From contig CAJJPZ010000045.1 in NCBI GenBank assembly GCA_905193765.1, forward strand, positions 1 to 14,990: a stretch of DNA of 14,990 nucleotides, given 5' to 3'. The stretch is from an uncultured Eubacterium sp. Its GTDB lineage: Bacteria > Bacillota > Clostridia > Peptostreptococcales > Anaerovoracaceae. Shown one piece after another: positions 6,675 to 13,961 of this stretch. Positions within the stretch are counted from its first letter, which is position 1. Each line of letters begins with the position of its first letter. The notes under the pieces are model-generated. The model worked only from the letters and a program-made list of their open reading frames with translations, did not search any database and was not told the origin of the DNA. Made by a program: the position numbers and the translations under genes.

Positions 6675-7463
6675 ATGAGAATAGTAGTATGCGTCAAGCA
6701 GGTACCTAACACCAATGAGATAAAGATAAACCCTGAGACAGGGACACTGATAAGAGACGGCGTGGAATCGATACTGAACCACGATGACGCCAATGCGCTG
6801 GAGCAGGCGCTGCAGATCAAGGACGATCAGCCTGATACAGTAGTCACAGTAGTGACCATGGGACCTCCGCAGGCAAAGGAGATGCTGCAGGAGTGCATAG
6901 CCATGGGAGCAGATGAAGCCATCCTGCTTTCAGACAGAGCACTGGGCGGATCGGACACATGGGCAACATCCAACGCTCTGGCAGCTGGGATAAAGACCTT
7001 AGGAGACTTCGACCTGATCTTTGCAGGAAGACAGGCCATCGACGGAGACACTGCACAGGTAGGACCTCAGATCGCAGAGAAGCTGGGACTGCCTCAGGTG
7101 ACATATGTGAAGGAATTCAGGATGGACGGAAAAGACATCTGTGTGAAGAGAGCACTGGAAGACGGATATGAGGAACTGAAGCTGCAGATGCCGTGCGTGC
7201 TGACAGCCATCAAGGATCTGAACACGCCGAGATACATGAGCATCAGAGGGATACTCAAAGCAGGCAAAGCGGATATCCAGATATGGGATGCAGAGAAGAT
7301 AGGCGTAGACAGGACGTCAGTGGGACTCAAAGCGTCACCTACCAACGTGTTCAGATCATTCACACCGAAGCCGAAGGGCAAGGGAATCACAGTAGAGGGA
7401 GATTCAGCAAAGGAACTTGCAGGCAATCTCATAGATGATCTGAAGAAGAAGCACATAATCTAG
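6675..7463 (+). CDS. etfB: Electron transfer flavoprotein subunit beta, bifurcating type
   Basis: A 262-residue EtfB of normal length, starting MRIVVCVKQVPNTNEIKI. The segment AGRQAIDGDTAQVGPQ (117-132) is the region that in bifurcating ETFs of anaerobes binds the second FAD at which NADH is oxidised; ALEDGYEELKLQMPCVLTA and NTPRYMSIRGILKA are standard EtfB core sequences. With EtfA and the acyl-CoA dehydrogenase it would couple NADH oxidation to enoyl-CoA reduction and, by family knowledge, to ferredoxin reduction. Reduced ferredoxin could in turn charge the dehydratase activase encoded downstream (inference). The gene starts 18 bases after the acyl-CoA dehydrogenase stop, with AGGAGGAG upstream, and lies in the same operon. 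Confidence 0.93.
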   Translation: MRIVVCVKQVPNTNEIKINPETGTLIRDGVESILNHDDANALEQALQIKDDQPDTVVTVVTMGPPQAKEMLQECIAMGADEAILLSDRALGGSDTWATSNALAAGIKTLGDFDLIFAGRQAIDGDTAQVGPQIAEKLGLPQVTYVKEFRMDGKDICVKRALEDGYEELKLQMPCVLTAIKDLNTPRYMSIRGILKAGKADIQIWDAEKIGVDRTSVGLKASPTNVFRSFTPKPKGKGITVEGDSAKELAGNLIDDLKKKHII

Positions 7464-7483
7464 GAAAAACAGGAGGAAAGAAA

Positions 7484-8557
7484 ATGACTGATTTTGCCGC
7501 ATATAAGAATGTATGGGTATATACGGAGCAGAGAGCAGGAAAGCTGATGAACGTTGCCGTGGAACTGCTGGGAGAAGGATACCGACTGTCGAGGGAGATA
7601 GGAGCTGACACGAAGGTATGTGCATTACTGGTGGGAAACGGCACGGATCATCTGGTGGATGAACTTTACGCATACGGAGCAGATGAAGTGTATCAGATTG
7701 AGGATCCGCTTCTGGAGAAGTATACGACAGACGGGTATGCAAAGGTGATAACGGACGCCATAAACGAGTACAAGCCTGAGATCGTACTTTTCGGAGCCAC
7801 ACATATCGGAAGAGATCTGGCACCGAGGATCGCAGCGAGACTGGATACGGGACTTACGGCGGACTGTACGAGGCTGGACATAAACACAGGTAAATATATA
7901 GATTATCTTGAGACATATACGACAGCAAGCACAGAGGGACTGGATCCTGAAAGCGATGACAAGGGCCTGAAGCAGACGAGACCTACTTTCGGAGGCAACC
8001 TCATGGCCACTATCGTGACGCCGAGGACGAGACCGCAGATGGCGACAGTAAGACCGGGAGTAATGGAGAAGCTGGAGAAGGATGCTTCGAAAAAAGGCAG
8101 ACTGGTGAAGGTGGAAGCACATCTGAAAGCCGATGACATAAACGTGGAAGTACTGGATGTGGTGAAGGAAGCAAAGGAACTGGTATCACTGACAGACGCA
8201 CAGATCATATGTTCAGGCGGCAGAGGCCTTGGCAATGCAGAGGGCTTCAAGCTGATAAAGGAATTCGCAAACAAGGTAGGCGGAGTAGTAGGCGCTTCCC
8301 GTGCTGCAGTCGATTCAGGCTGGATAGACGCCAGCCATCAGGTCGGACAGACGGGTACTACGGTAAAGCCTAAGATATATTTTGCATGCGGCATCTCAGG
8401 GGCTATACAGCATCTGGCAGGGATGCAGACTTCTGACATAATAATCGCGATAAACAAAGATCCCGAAGCCCCTATGATGCAGCTTGCAGACTACGCTATC
8501 TGCGGAGACCTGAAGAAAGTCATCCCTGAGATCATCGCACAGTGGGATGCTGAGTAA
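7484..8557 (+). CDS. etfA: Electron transfer flavoprotein subunit alpha
   Basis: A 357-residue EtfA, 20 or so residues longer than the clostridial norm (about 335-340). The C-terminal FAD domain is complete: SGGRGLGNAEGF (244-255), GASRAAVDSGW (270-280), HQVGQTGTTVKPKIYFACG (285-303) and GISGAIQHLAGM (303-314). The extra length appears to be an insertion at about residues 135-160 (TGKYIDYLETYTTASTEGLD and following) between the TADCTRLDI strand and the conserved QTRPTFGGNLMATI. It pairs with EtfB to carry electrons between NADH, ferredoxin and the acyl-CoA dehydrogenase. It begins 20 bases after etfB with CAGGAGG as ribosome binding site. The insertion is seen in the sequence; its effect is unknown and could concern contact with the dehydrogenase partner. 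Confidence 0.93.
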   Translation: MTDFAAYKNVWVYTEQRAGKLMNVAVELLGEGYRLSREIGADTKVCALLVGNGTDHLVDELYAYGADEVYQIEDPLLEKYTTDGYAKVITDAINEYKPEIVLFGATHIGRDLAPRIAARLDTGLTADCTRLDINTGKYIDYLETYTTASTEGLDPESDDKGLKQTRPTFGGNLMATIVTPRTRPQMATVRPGVMEKLEKDASKKGRLVKVEAHLKADDINVEVLDVVKEAKELVSLTDAQIICSGGRGLGNAEGFKLIKEFANKVGGVVGASRAAVDSGWIDASHQVGQTGTTVKPKIYFACGISGAIQHLAGMQTSDIIIAINKDPEAPMMQLADYAICGDLKKVIPEIIAQWDAE

Positions 8558-8581
8558 ATAAGAGGAGTAAAGGAGGATAAT

Positions 8582-9778
8582 ATGAGCAGAGAAGTTGTTA
8601 TAATCGATGGAGCCCGCACAGCTTTTGGCAGGATGGGAGGAGCACTCAGACCTTTCACTCCTGTACAGCTTGCAGGACTGGCAATAAAAGGTCTTTGTGA
8701 AAAAACAAAGATCCTGGAAAAAGGAACCGTGGATGCAGTGTTTGCAGGAAGCGCTTCAGGAGATGTCAATACTCACAATTTTGCAAGATATGCATCTCTT
8801 CTGGCAGGTCTTCCATACGAAACATCTGCGACATTCATAGAGATGCAGTGCGGATCATCAATAGCGTGCATCAACAATGCAGCACTTCAGATACAGGCGG
8901 GACTGATAGATGTTGCAGTGTGCGGAGGTGCAGAAGCGCACAGCCAGACATATTACAAGTATTCGACAGCTGTGGAGCCTTATAAGGCGATCCCGCCGAC
9001 AGCAGCGCCGCTCAGACTGGCGCCGGATGACGAAGATGACATGTCGATGATACAGATATCGGATCTTATGGCGGATAAATGGGATATCACGAGAGCGGAA
9101 TGTGACAGATTTGCACTCAGATCACAGCAGAGAGCTGCTGAAGCCATGGAAAAGGGATATTTCCGCGATGAGATCATACCTGTTGAAGTCAGGTATTCAA
9201 GAAAAGGTGAAACTGTAGTTGTTGATACTGATGAACATCCGAGAAAAAATACGACGATAGAAGGTCTCGCAAAACTCAAGCCGGTCAATGAGGGCGGAGT
9301 GACTACAGCAGGAAATGCATCCGGAAGGAATGATGGTGCAGCTTTTGTACTGATGATGAGCGCAGAAAAAGCTGAGGAACTGGGATACAAACCGATTGCA
9401 AGATGGGTGACAGGCGCAGATGTAGGAGTTGATCCTAAGATAATGGGGATCGGACCTGCATATTCCAACACAAAGTGCCTGGAGAGAGCGGGTCTTCGCA
9501 TGGGAGATATCGATGTATACGAGTGCAATGAAGCCTTTGCAGCACAGAATCTCAGTGTAATAAAGCAGATGGAAAAAATGCATGGTGAGAAAATGAACAT
9601 GGAGAACTGGAATCCTAACGGAGGTGCGATCGCTTTCGGGCATCCTAACGGAGCGTCAGGCGCCAGGGTCTGCATATTCACGATGAAGGAACTGGTAAGA
9701 CGCGGCGGCAGATACGGAATGTTTTCTTCGTGCTGCGGAGGCGGACTGGGAGTATCGACGCTCATAGAAAGAATATAA
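8582..9778 (+). CDS. Thiolase (acetyl-CoA C-acyltransferase family)
   Basis: A 398-residue thiolase, of usual length. The acylated cysteine is Cys90 in EMQCGSSIACINNA; GNASGRNDGAA (244-254), NEAFAAQN (316-323), the catalytic His354 in GGAIAFGHPNGASGAR, and the second cysteine Cys384 in SSCCGGGLG are all in place, so the enzyme should be active. It joins two acyl-CoAs to 3-oxoacyl-CoA or runs in reverse. Two motifs depart from the biosynthetic-thiolase consensus as I know it: CGSS where CGSG is usual, and HPNG where HPLG or HPIG is usual. This may point to a branch with other acyl preference than acetoacetyl-CoA. Start ATG 8582 has AAAGGAGG at 8569-8576. It is 24 bases after etfA. A stem-loop follows its stop codon before the next gene. 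Confidence 0.9.
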   Translation: MSREVVIIDGARTAFGRMGGALRPFTPVQLAGLAIKGLCEKTKILEKGTVDAVFAGSASGDVNTHNFARYASLLAGLPYETSATFIEMQCGSSIACINNAALQIQAGLIDVAVCGGAEAHSQTYYKYSTAVEPYKAIPPTAAPLRLAPDDEDDMSMIQISDLMADKWDITRAECDRFALRSQQRAAEAMEKGYFRDEIIPVEVRYSRKGETVVVDTDEHPRKNTTIEGLAKLKPVNEGGVTTAGNASGRNDGAAFVLMMSAEKAEELGYKPIARWVTGADVGVDPKIMGIGPAYSNTKCLERAGLRMGDIDVYECNEAFAAQNLSVIKQMEKMHGEKMNMENWNPNGGAIAFGHPNGASGARVCIFTMKELVRRGGRYGMFSSCCGGGLGVSTLIERI

Positions 9779-9783
9779 TTGCC

Positions 9784-9821
9784 TGGCCGGTGTTATTAAA
9801 TAAACTGATGAATACCGGCCA
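9784..9821 (+). repeat. Intercistronic stem-loop between thiolase and hydroxyacyl-CoA dehydrogenase genes
   Basis: TGGCCGGTGTT (9784-9794) pairs with AATACCGGCCA (9811-9821) over 11 bp with one G-T pair; the loop is 16 nt. It starts 5 bases after the thiolase stop codon. No T-run follows (the next bases are TGTACAACAATTATTATT), so it is a poor classical terminator. It could be an mRNA-stabilising or processing hairpin or a leaky terminator that sets lower expression of the downstream genes. Confidence 0.55.
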
Positions 9822-9872
9822 TGTACAACAATTATTATTCGGATTTTTATACAGGGAAAGAAGGCGAATTTT

Positions 9873-10730
9873 ATGATAAAGAAAGTCGGCGTGGTAGGTG
9901 CAGGAATGATGGGAGCTGAGATCGCTCTGTGTTTTGCCCGGGCCGGAATGGAAACGGTACTCAGTGATACCTCACTGGAAATTGCAGAAAAGGGAAAAGC
10001 AAAGCAGAATGATATTCTGGAAAAACGCATAAAAAAAGGCAAGCTTGAAAAAAGCGAAAAAGAAAATATACTTGCGAATGTGGTACCGACCGGAGATGTA
10101 AAAGACATGGCTGACTGCGATATAGTGATAGAGGCAGTACTGGAGAACATTGAAATAAAGCTCGGGATATTCAGCCAGCTTGACGGAATATGCAAGCCGG
10201 AAACTATACTGGCAAGCAACACTTCAAGTATATCGATATCAAAGATCGCATCAGCTGTAGGCGAATCAAGAAAGGGCAGAGTTATCGGTACTCATTTCAA
10301 TTCACCGGCAAGTGTCATGAAGCTGGTCGAGGTAATACCGGGGCTGATGACGGCCGCAGAAACAGCAGACGAGGTCACATCACTCCTTGCAGAGATCGGC
10401 AAGGAACCGGTGCGAGTCAAGGATGTTGTGGGTTTTGGCCTGAACAGACTTTTTCACTGTTTTTATCTGGAGGCATGCAGGTTGATCGAGGAAGGCGTGT
10501 GTACTCCGGAAGATGTGGATAAGATCTGTAAATACGGACTGGGTCATCCGATGGGGATCTGTGCATTGCTGGATATCACAGGACATGATCTGAACCAAAG
10601 TGTCGATCAGATACTGTTCGATGCATACGGAGATCGTTTCAGACCAAGTCCGGTTATCCAGAGAATGGTGGATTCCGGAAGGCTTGGCCGAAAGACAGGC
10701 GCAGGATTTTATGAATATGATAAGAAATAG
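9873..10730 (+). CDS. hbd: 3-hydroxyacyl-CoA dehydrogenase (3-hydroxybutyryl-CoA dehydrogenase type)
   Basis: A 285-residue single-domain-type enzyme (family about 282). The NAD-binding loop is GAGMMG at residues 9-14, then ASNTSS at 114-119, catalytic His141 in IGTHF, partner Glu153 in MKLVEV, and Asn191 in DVVGFGLNRL. The C-terminal domain has GLGHPMGICALLDITGHD (222-239) and ends RLGRKTGAGFYEYDKK, both standard. It interconverts 3-oxoacyl- and (S)-3-hydroxyacyl-CoA with NAD(P)H in the cytoplasm. The normally invariant HFFNPxPxMK reads HFNSPASVMK here, which lies beside the catalytic His and may change acyl-group fit. Start ATG 9873 has GAAGGCG upstream, a weaker ribosome binding site than those of the neighbours. 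It follows the thiolase by 94 bases with a stem-loop between, and crt follows 9 bases after its stop. Confidence 0.9.
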   Translation: MIKKVGVVGAGMMGAEIALCFARAGMETVLSDTSLEIAEKGKAKQNDILEKRIKKGKLEKSEKENILANVVPTGDVKDMADCDIVIEAVLENIEIKLGIFSQLDGICKPETILASNTSSISISKIASAVGESRKGRVIGTHFNSPASVMKLVEVIPGLMTAAETADEVTSLLAEIGKEPVRVKDVVGFGLNRLFHCFYLEACRLIEEGVCTPEDVDKICKYGLGHPMGICALLDITGHDLNQSVDQILFDAYGDRFRPSPVIQRMVDSGRLGRKTGAGFYEYDKK

Positions 10731-10739
10731 GAGGCTGTG

Positions 10740-11507
10740 ATGGGGCAGGTAATTCTTAAGAAAGACGGAAATACGGCGATCCTGAGTATTGACAGACCGG
10801 AAGCTATGAACGCTCTGAACAGAGATCTGGTCAATGATATGGATATGCTTGTCGAGAAACTGAAGACGGATGATGACATAAGATGTCTCATATTACACAG
10901 TGAAAAGAATTTTGCGGCCGGAGCAGATATAAAGGCGATGGCCAGGTGTGACGAGGAAGCTGCAAAAGCATTTGTTTTTTCCGGTACATACAACAAAATA
11001 GCTGATCTGGAGATACCTGTCATCGCTGCTATTGAAGGTTATGCACTGGGCGGCGGAATGGAACTTGCCATGACTGCCGATATAAGGATCGCCGGCGAAG
11101 GAGCGAAGATGGGTTTCCCTGAGGTCACTCTCGGCATCATCCCGGGAGCAGGAGGAACGATACGTGTTCCGCGGGTCATAGGTGAATCCTGTGCCAAGGA
11201 ACTGATTTTTACAGGCAAAGTTATAGATGCTCAGAAAGCTGAAAGCATAGGGCTTGTAAACAGAGTGACCCCGGACGATGAAGTCCTGCAGGAGGCTTTA
11301 AAGCTGGCAGGGAGAATAACCCGCAACGCACCGATTGCTGTGAAAGCGGCCAAGAGGGTGATCCGCGCAGGACTTGATGAACCCGAACAGAATAAAGGTA
11401 TAGATACAGAAGCAGCAGAATGGGCACGGCTTTTTACCACAGAGGATCAGAAGGAAGGAATGAATGCTTTCTTTGAGAAAAGAAAGCCGGTTTTCAAAAA
11501 CAGGTAA
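10740..11507 (+). CDS. crt: Enoyl-CoA hydratase (crotonase family)
   Basis: A 255-residue crotonase, of usual length (about 260). The oxyanion-hole region AAGADIKAMA (59-68) and GYALGGGMELAMTADIRIA (100-118) are present, and both catalytic glutamates known from enoyl-CoA hydratase are found: Glu108 in GGGMELA and Glu128 in GFPEVTLG; PGAGGT follows. It therefore should hydrate or dehydrate enoyl-CoA/3-hydroxyacyl-CoA and not be one of the isomerase or decarboxylase variants lacking one Glu. ATG 10740 is chosen over the GTG at 10737 because AGGAGG at 10729-10734 is 5 bases from the ATG but only 2 from the GTG. With the thiolase, the hydroxyacyl-CoA dehydrogenase and the acyl-CoA dehydrogenase/ETF it completes an acetyl-CoA to butyryl-CoA type set. 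Confidence 0.9.
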   Translation: MGQVILKKDGNTAILSIDRPEAMNALNRDLVNDMDMLVEKLKTDDDIRCLILHSEKNFAAGADIKAMARCDEEAAKAFVFSGTYNKIADLEIPVIAAIEGYALGGGMELAMTADIRIAGEGAKMGFPEVTLGIIPGAGGTIRVPRVIGESCAKELIFTGKVIDAQKAESIGLVNRVTPDDEVLQEALKLAGRITRNAPIAVKAAKRVIRAGLDEPEQNKGIDTEAAEWARLFTTEDQKEGMNAFFEKRKPVFKNR

Positions 11508-11537
11508 CAGAGGTGCAGAGAGAAAGGAGGAAGAGCA

Positions 11538-12764
11538 ATGGAAGAAAAAAAGATGACATCCAAGGAAATGCTTAATGAACTTGTAGCCAAGCACTACGAG
11601 GGAGCGCTGCAGGCAAAGGCTGAAGGCAGACCGGTAGTCTGGGCAACATCCATATGTCCGCAGGAACTGCTGGAAACAATGGATCTTGTGACAGTTTATC
11701 CTGAAAATCATGCAGCGGCTATAGGTGCCAGAAAAGAAGCATTGAAATTTATAGAACATTCAGAGGCAAAGGGGTATTCTGCAGATATATGTTCGTATGC
11801 CAGAGTCAATATGGGATACGTGGATATAAAACATGCAGAGGCGCAGGATATACCGATGCCGGATCTGATATTCTGCTGCAGCAATATATGCAATACCGTT
11901 ATCAAGTGGTACGAGAATCTTGCAAAAAAACTTGACATACCTCTGGTGATGTTCGATATGCCTTTCAATCATACTTTTGATGTACCGGATCACAGTGTGA
12001 AATATATGAGAGGTCAGATAGAGTATGCTATCGGACAGCTTGAAGACTTTACAAAGAAAAAATTCGATCATGATAAATTCAGTGAAGTCATGAAACTGTC
12101 GAATGCCACCTGTGAATGGTGGAAAAAGGCGACAGACTGGGCCAAGGTCAAGCCGTCGCCGCTGAATGGCTTTGATATGTTCAACTATATGGCAATGATT
12201 GTATGCATGAGAGGTAATGAAGACGGACACAAGCTGTTTAAGCTGTGGCATGATGAGATGGAAGCAAAAGCAAAGGCAGGACTTGGACCGTGGAGATCTG
12301 CAGAGGAAAAATACAGAGTGATATGGGACGGCATCGCATGCTGGCCTCATCTGTCAACAACATTCAAGACTTTAAAGAAATATGGAATAAACATGGTCAC
12401 ATCCACATATCCGGAATCATGGAATGTAAGATATGAAACAGATGATCTGGATGGCATGGCAAGAGCGTATGCATCAAACTATGCCAACAGAAATCTTGAC
12501 TATGATACACAGAATATGCAGAAGCTGGTGGAAGACTTCAGCGTGGAGGGTATGATATATCACTCCAACAGAAGCTGCAAGCTTATGGATTTCAGACAGT
12601 ATGAAGTCCAGCGCAGAGTCGCAGCAGCTACAGGCGTTCCATCTGTAGTGTTCGATGGTGACCAGACTGATCCAAGGACATTCTCAGAGGCACAGTATGA
12701 AACGAGGATACAGGCTTTGGTGGAGATGATGGAAAAGAATAAAGAAGCACAAAGGAGGGGTTGA
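11538..12764 (+). CDS. hadB: 2-hydroxyacyl-CoA dehydratase subunit alpha (HadB/LcdA-like)
   Basis: A 408-residue protein of the FldB/FldC (HgdA/HgdB) dehydratase family, the same length as HadB (2-hydroxyisocaproyl-CoA dehydratase alpha subunit of Clostridioides difficile) as I recall it, and resembling it throughout: GRPVVWATSICPQELLE, YENLAKKLDIPL, SPLNGFDMFNYMA, SNRSCKLMDFRQYEVQRR, FDGDQTDPR. The three cysteines that hold the [4Fe-4S] cluster in HadB have counterparts at Cys85 (ADICSYAR), Cys118 (CCSNICN) and Cys347 (RSCKL). The enzyme removes water from (R)-2-hydroxyacyl-CoA by a ketyl-radical mechanism started by one electron from the activase. Lactoyl-CoA and phenyllactyl-CoA dehydratases are close relatives, so the substrate cannot be settled from sequence alone. 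AAAGGAGG at 11523-11530 precedes the ATG by 7 bases. The beta-subunit gene begins 1 base after its stop. Confidence 0.92.
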   Translation: MEEKKMTSKEMLNELVAKHYEGALQAKAEGRPVVWATSICPQELLETMDLVTVYPENHAAAIGARKEALKFIEHSEAKGYSADICSYARVNMGYVDIKHAEAQDIPMPDLIFCCSNICNTVIKWYENLAKKLDIPLVMFDMPFNHTFDVPDHSVKYMRGQIEYAIGQLEDFTKKKFDHDKFSEVMKLSNATCEWWKKATDWAKVKPSPLNGFDMFNYMAMIVCMRGNEDGHKLFKLWHDEMEAKAKAGLGPWRSAEEKYRVIWDGIACWPHLSTTFKTLKKYGINMVTSTYPESWNVRYETDDLDGMARAYASNYANRNLDYDTQNMQKLVEDFSVEGMIYHSNRSCKLMDFRQYEVQRRVAAATGVPSVVFDGDQTDPRTFSEAQYETRIQALVEMMEKNKEAQRRG

Positions 12765-12765
12765 A

Positions 12766-13893
12766 TTGAATTATCCTGATATTATAAAGAAACTGGAAGA
12801 TAAAGCCCTTGATCCGAAAAAAGCAGTGGCAGAAACCATGAAGGAGACAGGCAAAGATGTTTTCGGATGCTTCCCGATATATACTCCTGAAGAAATAATC
12901 TACGCATCAGGAATGATTCCGGTAGGAATGTGGGGCGGACCTACAGAACTCAAGCTGGCTGACAGATATCTGCAGAGTTTCTGCTGTTCGATAATGCGTT
13001 CCAACATAGAGTATGGAATGAAAGGGACATATGATATGCTCAAAGGTATAGTGCTCCAGACGTTTTGCGACACATTGAAATGTATCTGCGAGAACTGGAA
13101 AGTCGCTGTGCCTCAGATACCCGTCATACCTGTAGTGTATCCCCAGAACAGGAGAATAGTGGCAGGGATCACATACACGATAACAGAACTGCAGCGTGTC
13201 AGAGATGAGATATCTGCACTCACAGGTACTGAGATAAATGATGAGAAAATAGAAGAAGCATGGGATCTTTATGAAGAATATCGCAAAGTCATGAGAGAGT
13301 TCACTGAAACGGCAGCAGATCACCCGGATATCATAGGGGTCAGGACAAGACACCTTATTATCAAAGCGGGATACTTCATGGACAAAAAGATTTACATGGA
13401 AGATATCAGAGAAATCATAAAATATCTCAAAACCAAGGAAAAGGGAAAAGCCAGTGGGGCAAGATTCATTGCGACAGGTCTTCTGGCAGAGCCTGTTGAT
13501 ATACTCAGCATTTTCGATGAGAATGGTGCTGTTTTCGCAGCTGACGATCTGGCACAGGAATCAAGGCAGTTCAGAACGCCTGGAAGGAAAGAAGGCAGTG
13601 TGTGGGAGAAGATGGCATGGCGTATCGCTGATCAGAGCGGGGACACATTCCTGTACGAAGCGGAGAAGACAAGGGGACAGATGCTTATAGATCTGGTGAA
13701 GGAAAAGAATGCAGACGCTGTCGTAGTTTTCATGATGAAGTTCTGTGATCCGGAGGAATTCGATTATCCGATCTATAAAGAGGAACTGGAAAATGCAGGC
13801 ATTCCGATCCTGTATCTTGAGATCGATCAGCAGATAGATTCATTTGAACAGATAAGGACAAGAGTGCAGAGCTTCATGGAGATGCTGATATGA
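12766..13893 (+). CDS. hadC: 2-hydroxyacyl-CoA dehydratase subunit beta (HadC/LcdB-like)
   Basis: A 375-residue partner of the alpha subunit, matching HadC in length and in blocks: GCFPIYTPEEIIYASGMIPVG, SFCCSIMRS, NWKVAVPQIP, VYPQNRR, ADDLAQESRQFRT, MMKFCDPEEFDYP and LEIDQQIDSFEQIRTRVQSF. Cysteines likely to hold its own [4Fe-4S] cluster are Cys73 or Cys74, Cys101 and Cys327. The start is TTG at 12766, 1 base after the alpha-subunit stop, with AAAGGAGGGG at 12751-12760; the next in-frame ATG is at codon 25 and would remove conserved sequence. Tight coupling suits a 1:1 heterodimer. The beta subunit of these enzymes helps relay the electron to the alpha-subunit cluster (family knowledge). Confidence 0.92.
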   Translation: MNYPDIIKKLEDKALDPKKAVAETMKETGKDVFGCFPIYTPEEIIYASGMIPVGMWGGPTELKLADRYLQSFCCSIMRSNIEYGMKGTYDMLKGIVLQTFCDTLKCICENWKVAVPQIPVIPVVYPQNRRIVAGITYTITELQRVRDEISALTGTEINDEKIEEAWDLYEEYRKVMREFTETAADHPDIIGVRTRHLIIKAGYFMDKKIYMEDIREIIKYLKTKEKGKASGARFIATGLLAEPVDILSIFDENGAVFAADDLAQESRQFRTPGRKEGSVWEKMAWRIADQSGDTFLYEAEKTRGQMLIDLVKEKNADAVVVFMMKFCDPEEFDYPIYKEELENAGIPILYLEIDQQIDSFEQIRTRVQSFMEMLI

Positions 13894-13961
13894 TCGGCAC
13901 CTGGTATGCTCGGTATGCACTGCAGAGGTCTTTTGCCCGGAAAAGAAAGAGGTGGTCATGA
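13890..13961 (+). CDS. Possible 23-residue basic peptide ORF coupling dehydratase and activase genes
   Basis: An ATG at 13890 overlaps the hadC stop (ATATGA) and the frame ends at TGA 13959-13961, overlapping the ATG of the activase gene at 13958 (ATGA). The predicted peptide starts MIGTWYARYAL and is strongly basic towards its end (Arg17, Lys18, Arg19, Lys20, Arg21). GGAGA at 13878-13882 could serve as ribosome binding site. It may be a coupling reading frame that carries ribosomes across the 64-base gap, or chance. I do not recognise the peptide. Confidence 0.2.
   Translation: MIGTWYARYALQRSFARKRKRWS

Noticed and set aside
8980..9765. Long minus-strand open frame (261 codons)
   Set aside because: It is the antisense shadow of the well-supported thiolase gene; its translation is Ser/Pro-rich and low in domain features.
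13902..13919. Direct repeat GGTATGC-N2-GGTATGC in the hadC-activase gap
   Set aside because: Only 7 bases long and present twice; no further copies, so not a repeat array.
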